Shown here: positions 35,004-45,422 of the stretch, piece after piece | Layout: the number at the start of each line of letters is the position of its first letter | Numbering within the stretch: the stretch's first letter is position 1 | From: Cercis canadensis | Taxonomy: Eukaryota > Streptophyta > Magnoliopsida > Fabales > Fabaceae | Length of the DNA: 64,000 nt | Direction: 5' to 3' | Assembly (NCBI GenBank): GCA_003255065.1 | Contig: QAOA01002395.1 | Coordinates: 186,001-250,000 of the forward strand | The notes under the pieces: generated by a model | The model's input: the letters and a program-made list of their open reading frames with translations, nothing else | What the model was told of the DNA's origin: nothing | Databases searched by the model: none | Made by a program: the position numbers and the translations under genes

Positions 35004-35372
35004 CTAAAATGAATCACTAATATTTAATGAATTTATCTTCTTTCTCATAGGACAAATACTCTTGTAATGCCCTACTTGACCACACTTATAACAAACTGGA
35101 TTTTTGAATGACTTTCTAGACTTTGAACTCTTTTTTGATGATTCTTTGAAAGGTTTTAATTCATTTATATCATAATATTTCATTCTTTTATTGAACTTTC
35201 TATCCCTAAAGTCTTTCCTAAAATACTTACGTTTTTCCTTATTTCTTGATGAAAGAGGAACTAAATTTGTATCAAATCTCATCTGATTATAAATATTCTC
35301 AAGTTCATTCTTTCTTTTATGACTATCTTTTTGAATTTTGATTTTGAATTTGATATCATTACACTCGACCAT
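35004..35372 (-). pseudogene. Pararetrovirus 2: coat C-terminus with zinc knuckle
   Basis: A 122-codon basic segment ending in a complete zinc knuckle CYKCGQVGHYKSIC near 35,050-35,095. This is the nucleic-acid-binding tail of caulimovirid coat proteins. A single stop (35,379) separates it from the preceding frame. Confidence 0.8.
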
Positions 35373-35378
35373 GATTTC

Positions 35379-36700
35379 TTAATTGATAGCACTAACTAAT
35401 TGACCATATGATGAAGATTCATAAACTTGAGTTAATGATAATCCTTGTTGAGTTCTATAATTTCTCAATCTTTCTTTGATTTTTTCTGCAAATAGCTTAG
35501 AAAGTCCATAAATAAACTTCTCTTTCCAATAAGTTAAATTACAATCACTTCTTAAGAATACTTTTGAGAAAAAGATATCTTTATACCATTTTAAGTCGGA
35601 GAGTTCTCTACACCTTAAGTTGGTTAAGATTTCTAATGACTTGTCTTGAAAGTTTTGAGGTACACTAGTTTTGACCTTACGACTGAATTTGTTGAAATAC
35701 CAGTGTCTTTTCTCTCTGTTGTAATTTTTCATGAATTCTTCCCTAAGATATTCTTTATTTATAAGGAATTCTTTTGATATGACATTGAGTTGACTTTGAA
35801 AATCAGACGTTGTAGGAGACATATGAGGAGACTCTTGATCTTGAGTTTCTTGATAAACTCGTTTTGGAATGACAGATCTAAAATTTATCCCTGATGAATT
35901 TATTGAAGAGAAATTTATTGATCTTCTAGCAGAACTATAATGAGTTGATGGTTCATACTTAGAAGAGTTTGATCTGCTAAATTTGAGAGTAACATTCCCT
36001 GAAGGAGATGTTAAAATTTGATTTAATTCTGGATATTCTGGAGATCTAGGAGGAACAACATATTCTATCTCCCATTCATCCACATATGAGATTTTATCAT
36101 GTCTTAACATTTTAGGGGTTATCGACTGAGAATTTTGAGTATTGACTTCCAATAACAAAGATTCATCTTTTGGAGATTGTTTAATACAATGTATGTTTAT
36201 TTTGATTTTCATGACTTTGTAACATATTCTAAATATAACAACCATGTGTTCTATTCTTGGAAAAAACTTTTCTTCTTTTGATTTGATTTTTAATTCTAAA
36301 AACTTTGAAGTGTTAGGATGTCCTAAACTCATAGTGTAGTTTGAAAAACAATCTACATATGTCGGACCATTATGAAGATTTGATTGAATGACTCCTAAAA
36401 CATATTCTTTGAAATCTATGATTCTTTTATCTCTGAGGTACACTAGTATTGGTGTATCTATCCCTGCTCTGTGAAGAGATTTGACAGCTACTTGAACCAA
36501 TCCTAGATGGAGATATTTGAAACCTTGTTGACAGTGTTTCTTAATTATATCTTCTGAGAGAAGATAGATTGTATCTTTTGATCTTTTGACTGTTATTATT
36601 TTTTCAACTGTTTTGATAACATAATTTTGAAGTATTTCAAAACTACATTTTTGATAAACTTCTGATGAAGGAACCTTAGGAATAGTCCAATTTTGAAGGT
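35379..36700 (-). pseudogene. Endogenous pararetrovirus 2: movement protein and coat protein
   Basis: Open from about 36,700 (no start codon; the fragment is cut at an AT microsatellite) to a stop at 35,379. N-terminal part is movement-protein-like (HLGLVQVAVKSLHRAG near 36,510, LHNGPTYVDCFSNY near 36,370). A Ser/Pro-rich linker follows, then a coat-like region (WYKDIFF, FIYGLSKLFAEKI near 35,500). Gene order movement-coat-knuckle-protease matches petuvirus-type genomes. Preservation is much better than in pararetrovirus 1. Confidence 0.75.
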
Positions 36701-36704
36701 TTTG

Positions 36705-36705
<1 letters not shown>

Positions 36706-36740
<35 letters not shown>
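36706..36740. repeat. (AT)n microsatellite
   Basis: About 17 AT dinucleotides at the broken end of pararetrovirus 2; such tracts are frequent junctions of integrated plant pararetroviruses. Confidence 0.95.
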
Positions 36741-36746
<6 letters not shown>

Positions 36747-37554
36747 ACACGAAATTAACTAAATAACGATGAGAAGATTAAGCTAACTAAAATTAAAACC
36801 AAGTTAAGAAAATTGCTAATCACCTTAAAATCACAAGATTCCAGCCACTATTCAAAGCATATTCCAAGGTATCTTAGGCAATTTTCATGAAGCTTCTCAT
36901 CAAGACACATATGGAATTACCTAAATTGAGGTAGTTACCAAGGATTCAAATGGAATTTACAAAATTCTCAAGCTGAAATAGAAACAATGATTCTCAGCCA
37001 TATAGTTCGTTGAAGGATTCATTCATTCAAGCTATACCAAGAATATGCAACCAGATTTTAGGTGAAAATACTCAAATCAAGTTAACACTCAAGCATTCTA
37101 GCTCAAATCAACAAATGCTCAATCCATCAAAATAACTCCATTGAACATAATAGGATGTTCAACAAGAAGAAAAAAGAGCTCTACCCAAAAATGTTCAATT
37201 CGGCCAGAACCACTTGGAGTTGCTTCAATGTGGTTAGAACAACATCAATCAAGTACAGATAATGCCAAATCACATATGGATCATGCAAAGACCTCCATGA
37301 ATAGTATGTCCATGAACAATACAAACATAAATGGTAAAATTTCCAGCAAATTAATTCAAGCTCAGTTTGAATTAGAACCACTTTAAATTGACCAAAACAA
37401 AACACTTTAGATGAATAAAAATGAAGCTTGGATCATGCTTGAATCTTCAAGAATAGGAAGAACATAGCTAGAATTTTTTTTTCGGATTTAAACTAAAGAT
37501 GAAGAACAAAGAAGAACAATCAACAAATTTAAGATAGATTGTTGGAGCCAAGAT
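36741..37554 (-). other. Leader region of a tRNA-Met-primed LTR element
   Basis: No gene. A-rich noncoding DNA on the internal side of the primer site at 37,555, so probably leader of a minus-strand LTR retrotransposon whose coding part is lost. Confidence 0.45.
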
Positions 37555-37566
37555 GCTCTAATACCA
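37555..37566 (-). other. Primer binding site, initiator tRNA-Met type
   Basis: The minus strand reads TGGTATTAGAGC, one mismatch from the standard TGGTATCAGAGC primer site. It lies three bases inside an LTR end. Confidence 0.7.
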
Positions 37567-37569
37567 ATT

Positions 37570-38260
37570 TGATGTGATTTCCCTATGGATTTAGGTTAAT
37601 CCATTAGCATAACACCATGTAAGCCTAAGATCCCAAAATGATTGGCAAGAAATCAAACAAAAACAAAGGTGAATGAAAGATGTGAAGACCCTTGAAGCAG
37701 GGAATAGGCAACCTGGTCTAAGAACCAAACCTCCCAAGCACAATATAGTTAAGAACCAACGTGAACAGTAGATGGAGAAATGAAGAATCGCCACACTCCA
37801 GCAAAAGGGAAGAAATGAGAGTGATAAGATTCATGATCACCAAACTAGTGTTACCCTATATGGGTCACAGCTTTCCATAGAGAGAAAAAAGAAGAACCTC
37901 TCAAGTATTTTCATAAAAATGTCAATTGATTGCTGAAGACAAATGCTTCAGCTCCTTTTAGAAGTTTGTGTGGGGCAGTTTTGAGAGTTGGGTGGATATC
38001 TAACCCAAACTTGACCTATGACTCTAAGCCCTAATTAAACAAGCCCTAAAACCCACTAAAGAAAGCCCTAAATGGTTTAGGCAGAACATACCCTAAAGAA
38101 AAGTGTTTAGCAAATGCCTTATTACAAACAAAAATAACCAAAATAAAAACCCTAAAGATATAGTTATTTGTCCAAACAATAATAAAAAATTATGAAGACA
38201 TTTGACCAAATAACTATAAGCTAAAGTCTTCACTCTTCACTTGATGTAGCTTGGATGCAA
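37570..38260 (-). mobile_element. LTR next to tRNA-Met primer site
   Basis: Begins TGATGTGATTTCCC at 37,570 on the plus strand; the far end (about 38,260) is approximate because no partner LTR is present. Noncoding, followed upstream in the same orientation by a gypsy pol tail, so two element parts are arranged pol tail, LTR, primer site. Confidence 0.5.
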
Positions 38261-38339
38261 GCAATCCATTGAACTTGATCTTCAATTCTGCCCTCCAAGC
38301 CATGTGTATTCCACTCCTTGCAAGCTTGTTGCATTAAAA

Positions 38340-38486
38340 ATCCAACATTGATTTGCTACTTCTTGGTTTGTGCCCTTATCAAGGGACCATCAACTTCAAC
38401 CCTAGCCTCAGCCTCCTTGGTGTCCTTGATGCTGCTACCTTGGATCGCATCACTATCTTGCCTCAAACTTTGAGTTTGAGGGGAAA
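38340..38486 (-). pseudogene. Gypsy polyprotein C-terminal tail
   Basis: A short minus-strand stretch reads DAIQG and then GPLIRAQTK (about 38,365-38,450), resembling the GPITRARAK tail of plant Ty3/Gypsy polyproteins. It has stops on both sides. Confidence 0.45.
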
Positions 38487-39023
38487 TGTTATACATAAAC
38501 AAGACCATGATGATGGAGGGTGATATCAGATACCAGAGGAGCTATGTTAAGCAGCACGTGACTTAGCCATGTCAGCAATCAAAAGTCAATACAATTAGAA
38601 TTAAGTCAATGATGGTTAAGGTAGTTGTAGTTAGTTTGTTAGAGAAGTAGTTGAGTAGAATTCTATAGAAAGGCTATGCAATGCATCAGGCCTTTATATG
38701 TATTGATACACTGAGATTATTACAATTGAGATCAATAATACATTCAGTTTTCGTCTCTACACTTTTACACATATTCTCTCTATTTCTTTTCTGCATAATT
38801 TTTCTACTACTGTTATTGATCTTTTCTCTTTGATCTACTGCATCTCCATTGATTTATCATCTTCATCTCTCTGAGTTAATCTTCAAAGCTCTTCTTCCTC
38901 ACTAAGTCAAGGTTTTATAGCTATAATTATTAGGCATACCAATCCATGAACAAAATTATATCCTCCTCGAAAAAGCTGAGCTTGGGACTTTTAGGACCTA
39001 AGAATCACTGATAATTTTTAATC
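38487..39023 (+). other. LTR-like noncoding segment, unresolved
   Basis: A GAGGGGAAA tract followed by TGTTATAC (38,489) looks like polypurine tract plus LTR start. The segment continues to the N gap with a TTTATATGTATTG TATA-like site near 38,693. No terminus or target duplication could be fixed. Confidence 0.35.
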
Positions 39024-39677
39024 NNNNNNNNNNNNNNNNNNNNNNNNNNNNNNNNNNNNNNNNNNNNNNNNNNNNNNNNNNNNNNNNNNNNNNNNNNNNN
39101 NNNNNNNNNNNNNNNNNNNNNNNNNNNNNNNNNNNNNNNNNNNNNNNNNNNNNNNNNNNNNNNNNNNNNNNNNNNNNNNNNNNNNNNNNNNNNNNNNNNN
39201 NNNNNNNNNNNNNNNNNNNNNNNNNNNNNNNNNNNNNNNNNNNNNNNNNNNNNNNNNNNNNNNNNNNNNNNNNNNNNNNNNNNNNNNNNNNNNNNNNNNN
39301 NNNNNNNNNNNNNNNNNNNNNNNNNNNNNNNNNNNNNNNNNNNNNNNNNNNNNNNNNNNNNNNNNNNNNNNNNNNNNNNNNNNNNNNNNNNNNNNNNNNN
39401 NNNNNNNNNNNNNNNNNNNNNNNNNNNNNNNNNNNNNNNNNNNNNNNNNNNNNNNNNNNNNNNNNNNNNNNNNNNNNNNNNNNNNNNNNNNNNNNNNNNN
39501 NNNNNNNNNNNNNNNNNNNNNNNNNNNNNNNNNNNNNNNNNNNNNNNNNNNNNNNNNNNNNNNNNNNNNNNNNNNNNNNNNNNNNNNNNNNNNNNNNNNN
39601 NNNNNNNNNNNNNNNNNNNNNNNNNNNNNNNNNNNNNNNNNNNNNNNNNNNNNNNNNNNNNNNNNNNNNNNNNNNNN
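39024..39677. other. Assembly gap (654 N)
   Basis: Run of N. Apparent open frames across it have no meaning. It probably hides the 3' exons and left terminus of the neighbouring MuDR-like gene. Confidence 1.
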
Positions 39678-39683
39678 TCGAAG

Positions 39684-41451
39684 TCAGCAAAAAACACAAC
39701 ATTTAACAAAAATATATTTGAGCAGTAGATGACTCACAGGATTTAATGTTGCAGACTTCTTCTTATATATCCTTCTATTGGGGTTGACAGGTCCCTTGCA
39801 AGTGCGAGTGTTATGGTCAAATTGGCCACAATTTCCACATTTCATCCTTGTTCCAGCTCGACTCACCTTGGTAGCATTTGGGGGCTCATCAGCAGCTCTC
39901 TTTCTGTTCTTTCGAGGTCTACCTGTAAGAGTTCTGCCTACTGGAGGCAACACAGTCTCGTACTCACTACTTGGCCATTCATCCTCACCAGGTACAGGAT
40001 TAACCATAACCCCACATGTCTTCAAGAATGTCTCTTTTGTGAAATATGAATCAACATACATTTCAGGCTGTTCTCTTTGTGCATAGATACACTTGACAGC
40101 ATGTCCACATGGCACCCCTGTAATGTCCCACACCCTACATGAACAAGTTCTGGCCACTAAATCCACAACTCGTCTCTCTCCTTGCCAACTATCCTCCTCA
40201 GCTGGGCTACATAAGACATCACTGTCAGCATAATCACTCAGGGCCTCACCATCATGATCTAATACAACTTTGGGTCTTGGCACTTCTCCCATCTTCTCAC
40301 CACTTGGGCCTTCAGCACTAGCATTATCCTCAGCCTTAACCCTTGGGCCTTCGGCCCCAGCATTTATCTCTGCCTCACCTCTTGGACCAGCTTCATTTGA
40401 AGGCCCTGCTTCATTCAAAGGTCTCACCCCCTGTCTCTGCCCCATAACTCCCTGATTGCCACCCTCAACATTCTCACAAAATAAATCTTCATTCTCTATA
40501 TCACTGTCAACGAAATCACACTCATCCAAATTCACTTCATCATCCTCATCCTCATCCCCATCCTCATCCTGTCATTCATCCTCATCATCAGCCTCACCAA
40601 ACAGACCCTCATCCCCCCTTTCATCATCATGTTCACTCCCCATAGGTTCAACTGTTTCAACTGTTTCATTCAAAGGTCTCACCCCCTGTCTCTGCCCCAT
40701 AACTCCCTGATTGCCACCCTCAACATTCTCACAAAATAAATCTTCNAGGCCCAGCTTCATTTGAAGGCCCTGCTTCATTCAAGGGTCTCACCCCCTGTCT
40801 CTGCCCCATAACTCCCTGATTGCCACCCTCAACATTCTCACAAAATAAATCTTCATTCTCTATATCACTGTCAACGAAATCACACTCATCCAAATTCACT
40901 TCATCATCCTCATCCTCATCCCCATCCTCATCCTGCCATTCATCCTCATCATCAGCCTCACCAAACAGACCCTCATCCCCCCTTTCATCATCATGTTCAC
41001 TCCCTATAGGTTCAACTGTTTCAGTCTCTCTCTTATCAGCAGTAAAAACATGAGCTTCACCATCTTCAGTCCCCCTCTCTTCAGCAGTCCAATCATGAGG
41101 TTCAGCTATTAGTTTCAAGGATTCCTCACTGACTACAGGAGTATCCACATGGTGCTCAACATATAATTGTAGCACCCTATTCATTCTATTCCCTATAGTA
41201 TTCAAAATACACCTCACATCCTTGTCAGTCAAAAATGGCTTGATCCCATCCTCAAAAGTCTCATCCTCGAATTTATAACACACAAACTCAACATTTCCAT
41301 ACCCTTCTTCAATTATATGTTTATTCAAATGTGTCACAGACAAGTAATCAACATCAAAATCGTTTATTCTTTCCATCACCCCACCTTCATATCTCGTGCA
41401 GGGAAAATACCTAAGTGCCCCTCCATAATACAACTCAACATCAATATACAT
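39684..41451 (-). pseudogene. MuDR-family transposase-like gene lacking the catalytic core
   Basis: MULE transposases cut and paste Mutator elements in the nucleus. Chosen start is the Met at 41,451, after a TTACAG acceptor-like site. The N-terminus (MYIDVELYYGGALRYFP) matches the N-terminal domain of plant MuDR proteins; a long Asp/Glu-rich linker follows. The frame then enters the SWIM zinc finger (CSCRVWDITGVPCGHAV near 40,105) and a CCHC knuckle (CGNCGQFDHNTRTC near 39,830). The roughly 400-residue DDE transposase domain expected between linker and SWIM is absent. The N at 40,746 falls inside the linker, with a duplicated stretch around it; the left duplicate has a TGG to TGA stop near 40,573. 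A GTGAGT donor near 39,740 suggests a further exon in the gap. Probably a defective MULE; an exapted gene cannot be excluded. Confidence 0.75.
40386..41022. repeat. Duplicated stretch around single-N join
   Basis: About 270 bp (40,386-40,658) repeat at 40,750-41,022 with few differences, including one stop-creating change. A third partial unit fills 40,660-40,745 up to the N. Best read as unmerged contig ends or two alleles laid in series. Confidence 0.75.
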
Positions 41452-42412
41452 CCTGCTGTAATACAGAAATAAAACATATGAGGACCACATCCCAGTACCT
41501 TGGGGACCACATCACAACAACAAAAAAGACAAAACAGAAGCTAAACATCCAACTCAAACATCTGCCTAAGCCATATGGGACACAATATTCCAACATATGT
41601 CAACTGTTACTAATACAAAATAAAAAATACATCAATTTCAATGTCGCATGGAAAGGGTACAACAATATGCATGTGCAAAATGCCTAAGCTATATGGAAAG
41701 CCTTATATATTGCAAAATATATGGAGAAATTCCTATGCAACAGTGTACATGCATCTGGTGCGTAATAAACAGTTTGAAGAGCACCATAACCAGATTAACA
41801 AAACACAAAGGGCGTAAACAGAACATAAAATAAAGGACTGGTGTACAAACACTGACATTGGTCTTTGTGCTCTTCTAAGTTTTCGATTACCTGGTATGTG
41901 TTCTTTGCGACTGCGACTTCAACAGAGAAATGGAATGCTCTAAGAACAATTACCTGGTATGTAAATCCCTGGAAAGTACTCAAATTGCACGTCTCGCTAA
42001 TTCTTCCTAATCGAGATCCCACCCAAGTTCACTGGCAATGGAGTTCAATATTAAGAGTTCCCAATTCAAAAGCTAGGGATTTCACCAAAAAACCCCAATT
42101 CAGAAGCACAATCGGGGAGAGAGAAACCATATTAGTGTTTAAGTGACCACGTGGAGAGAGAAACTAGATTAGTGTTTAAGTGAGCACGTGCCTTGCATGT
42201 GTTCAGTTAATCTGATTAACTAATGAAATCAGGCTTTTAATCATGCCACGTGCATGGCACGTGACTTTTCTGTCCATTAATTAACGTTCGTCTGGATTTT
42301 GGGGGTCAATCGCACATTTAAATAGTTTCAGGAGGTATTCCCTTTGTTTTTAAATTTTTGGGGGTAAAGCACACATAGCTTAAAGTTCAGGGGGGTTTTT
42401 TGGACCTTTCCC
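41452..42412 (-). mobile_element. MULE-like 5' region with terminal sequence
   Basis: No coding. Reading the minus strand from 42,412: GGGAAAGGTCCAAAAAACCC, then CCCTGAACTTTAAGC and CCCCCAAAAATTT, typical of plant Mutator-like terminal inverted repeats (about 42,280-42,412). The rest up to the start codon probably holds promoter, untranslated exon and intron. The opposite terminus is not visible. Confidence 0.55.
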
Positions 42413-42954
42413 AAAATTATTTATTAACTATTTAATAGATTTATTTAATATTAAATTTTTAAATATGTACAAATTATAACACATAATCACACTGTACACA
42501 TGTTTTATATATTCTGATTATATAATTTTTTTATTTTAAAAATTGTGAACTTGATTATGTTAAAAATATGGGAACTTGTAAGAAATGTTGGATATTGAAA
42601 CAATTTAATTTTATTATAGATCACCATTTTAAATTAGATGTATATAGATTAGGTTTTTATATCTTTTGACTTTTAGTTATTTGAAACTTTTACTTATGAG
42701 TTAAGTTTAATGATCTGTGATTTAATTTTTATGTTTTATTTTTTGTTAATCTTTAAGTTTAGAAAAAGCTTTGATTCAACCGGTTCGACCGAGCGGTCCA
42801 ATCGATCCGACCGGTCTGACCAGTATTTTTTGTTAAAACGGTTCGTTCACCGGTTTAGTTTTAAAAACACTGCTGATAAGTTTTTTATTTAATAACATTA
42901 TTTTTTTGTTATATGTCAATTTATGTTTATTAACAGTTTATATTTTTTGCAGAC
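42413..42954. other. AT-rich spacer with ACCGGT-rich motif
   Basis: No gene. 42,778-42,860 has repeated CCGGT/ACCG motifs (AACCGGTTCGACCGAGCGGT and further), similar to dispersed plant repeats. It may be intron or 5' sequence of the CACTA element. Confidence 0.45.
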
Positions 42955-43553
42955 AAAGGAGTTGGGCAGATAGCCTAACACTCCGGAAGTTTTTTGTCAC
43001 CTCCAGCACAACTTTACTAAGGGTTAAGTATATCAAAAGGCGGAGTCTACTTATGTAAGTATTAAATTGCTGTTAAGTCTTTATGTGAGTCATTACATGT
43101 ATTAATTCTAATACTAACCTAATGATGTTATCTATGCATATTGAGTTTGAGAGACGTCTGTTTGAGAGCTAGGCTGGGTCCTCTTCCTTTTCTGTTGATG
43201 ACACCGAGCTATAGCTTGATGTTGTCGATGGGAAGAAAAAGAAGGGCCTGATTTACGACATGGGCTTCGAGGCTGGCATTTTGGACTCTGCCAACTCACA
43301 GCCTACCCAGCCCTCCAAGCAGCCATATTCGACCTTGTCTGAGGTCCTGTCTTAGATGGCAAGCTTACAACAGGAGATGGCTAGCCTCCGCCCAGTGGCC
43401 CAGGCACTGGATGTGAATGGCATTTCACCTGAGGCGCTCGCCTCTATACTGGGACAGTTACACCAGTAGCAGCAGCATCCAATATCTGGTTTGGCCTCGC
43501 AGCTCGCCACTAAGGATGGCACATCTAACGACTTTGGGACACATGTGGAGGAC
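42955..43553 (+). pseudogene. CACTA (En/Spm) transposase C-terminal fragment
   Basis: Shows the layout of plant En/Spm-type transposase tails: a frame with ELG..PNTPEVF (near 42,960), an intron-like AT-rich interval (43,056-43,140), then EFERRLFES, KKKGLIYDMGFEAG (near 43,235), a Gln/Pro-rich stretch and a Leu-rich helix, ending VED-stop at about 43,553. At least four in-frame stops. The catalytic part lies upstream and is missing. Confidence 0.65.
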
Positions 43554-43981
43554 TAGTGCCCAATTGACTTCTGTTGTATTTTTTTTATTGTATAATATTT
43601 TTTATTAATAAAATTTAGTTATATTTCATTTAATTTTGTTTATTAATTTGATTAAATGTTTAGAAAAAATAAATAGTTATTAGAGAAAAATTCAAAAATA
43701 AAAAAATTATTTAGAAAGGATTTTCTCATTAAGAACTGTCCGTGAGAAAATCCACAACTTTAGCGTGAGATATTCTCACGCATAACAAATATTTATTTAT
43801 GAGAAATTTTGTGAGAAATTTCTCACAGATCAATTTGTCTGTCAAAAAAGGCTTTTGTCATGCTTTTTTTTCTCGCTCCTATAGGTCTGTGAGAAAGTTT
43901 GTGAGAACACTATTTCTCACAGACTTTTCCACCATTTCTTCAAGATTTGCTTTGTGAGAAAACAATAATTTTCTTGTAGTG
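43554..43981 (+). mobile_element. CACTA element right terminus
   Basis: Ends with TTTTCTTGTAGTG at 43,981, the inverse of CACTACAAGAAAA, the standard CACTA terminal repeat. Subterminal TGTGAGAAA / TTTCTCACA motifs occur many times in both orientations between 43,720 and 43,970, as in CACTA subterminal regions. Left terminus not found. Confidence 0.85.
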
Positions 43982-44267
43982 GAACCTCTAATGTCAATAA
44001 AAGTATTGGAGGGGGAGGCACTCAACCCCTCCATCTACAAGTTTTTTCTACACTTGAGGGAGAACTCTCAAACTCAATCCTAAATGATACATTCTTTGAC
44101 ACTCATATTTATACTATTACATAAAAACTTCTAGGCTCACTAACTTGTTCTTATTATTATTGTGGATCCTTAAATCATGTAGCACTAACATAAATACCTA
44201 AACTCTTTCACTCTTAAGAGTGACAATTTTATTTCATATATTAATTGACACTCGATTAGAATACTAA
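43982..44267. other. Short spacer
   Basis: Between CACTA terminus and TIR element; nothing recognised. Confidence 0.5.
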
Positions 44268-45422
44268 GGTTGTGTTTGGATGGAGTATTTGACAAATTAT
44301 TGTGAATTTCAAATACATGTAATTAAAATGCAGTATTTTAAATACATGTATTCATAAAATACATTCTTTGGATACACTTTATTATTTTGTTTTCCTTTCT
44401 ATTTATACAGCAAAAAAAAAAAAATTGGAATTTCTCTAGTTTATGTAAGACAAACAAGAACACATTTCCCACTTTCCAGGTTTGGAAATACCAAAACTAC
44501 CTCTTGCAGCTTATTAATGAATCCCCGTTTTGTGGCCATGTCCCTGAAATTTTCTACTTCCAATTCCAACAGGAATAGGGGTACCTCTCTGTTCTTTGAT
44601 CGATGTTGTGTCTTCCTTCACTATCTTAACTTTCAAAGTTTTCTGTAAATTGGGTTCTTCATTTCTTGCGATTCTGCTTTCGGGTTTTTCTCTCTTCAAA
44701 GAAATTCTGATAGACATGAATTTAATCACAGAAATCGTTACAAAAAGATGAAGATTCAAACCAAACAGAGCATCTTTGATTAACTGTAACACCTAAAAAT
44801 TACAAAAACTCGAAAATGATATACACAAATCGAAAAGCTGAAGAAGAAGCTCCATCAAAATCAAAAACAGAAGAAGAAGAAGAAGAAAAGGACAAAGCAG
44901 GGGCTCGAATCAGATGAGGACGAGAACCAGAGGGAAGGCTATGGAGAATGAGGAACCGAACCCGACGCGGCAACGGAGCGGAGCGGAACACTTGCTCCAC
45001 CACTATCGCCAACAACGCCGTGTACTCCTCCAGCACCTCCGCAACAAGTGCCACTAGTATCATCTCTCTGTTTCTCTTGGAATTGGGTCGAATAAACTTG
45101 AATCCAAATCATAGGCAATTACGAGTTTTTGTCTCTGTCGCCTCCCTGGACTTCATGAATAGAAAAAGACATCGTTTTGATTGCGTTGCTCAAGGGAGAG
45201 GGGTATTGGGGCTCGGGGAGAAAAAACAAGTAATTTGAAATACACTCTGTTTTAAGTGAATTTAAAATACACTGTATCAAGACTTTGAAAGCCACCAAAA
45301 AAATACATTAGAATTTTACAAATACTTTAAAAAATTACACAAACAAAATAATTCAAAATAAGTATTTCAAATACACTCTACAAATACATTACACTCTACA
45401 AATACTCCATCAAAACACACCC
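44268..45422. mobile_element. Nonautonomous TIR element, PIF/Harbinger-like
   Basis: Starts GGTTGTGTTTGGATGGAGTA and ends with the imperfect inverse (TACTCCATCAAAACACACCC), flanked by TAA on both sides (44,265-44,267; 45,423-45,425), as expected for a PIF/Harbinger 3-bp duplication. Length 1,155 bp; no transposase. The interior holds a GC-rich gene-like segment. Confidence 0.65.
44800..45063 (-). CDS. Small plant protein, uncharacterised
   Basis: An 87-codon frame with ATG at 45,063. The first 45 residues are well formed (VALVAEVLEEYTALLA, then APLPRRVRFLILHSLP): an amphipathic or membrane-associated helix followed by a basic RRVRF-LIL motif, which I recall from small uncharacterised plant proteins of about 80-100 residues. 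The remainder is Ser-rich. GC content and codon pattern stand out from the AT-rich surroundings. It lies wholly inside a TIR element, so it may be a captured gene copy. Function unknown. Alternative: a chance frame on the antisense of 44,948-45,238, which looks less protein-like. Confidence 0.5.
   Translation of the reverse strand: MILVALVAEVLEEYTALLAIVVEQVFRSAPLPRRVRFLILHSLPSGSRPHLIRAPALSFSSSSSSVFDFDGASSSAFRFVYIIFEFL

Noticed and set aside
37570-38452. LTR extending to the CATCA at 38,452
   Set aside because: The inverted ends look good, but the upper part overlaps a gypsy pol-tail reading, so I kept a shorter approximate LTR.
38998-39709. Two 234-codon minus-strand frames
   Set aside because: They consist almost entirely of unknown residues from the N gap.
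44948-45238. 96-codon plus frame inside the TIR element
   Set aside because: Antisense to the more convincing 87-codon protein; composition (Arg, Thr, Ser runs) fits a shadow frame.
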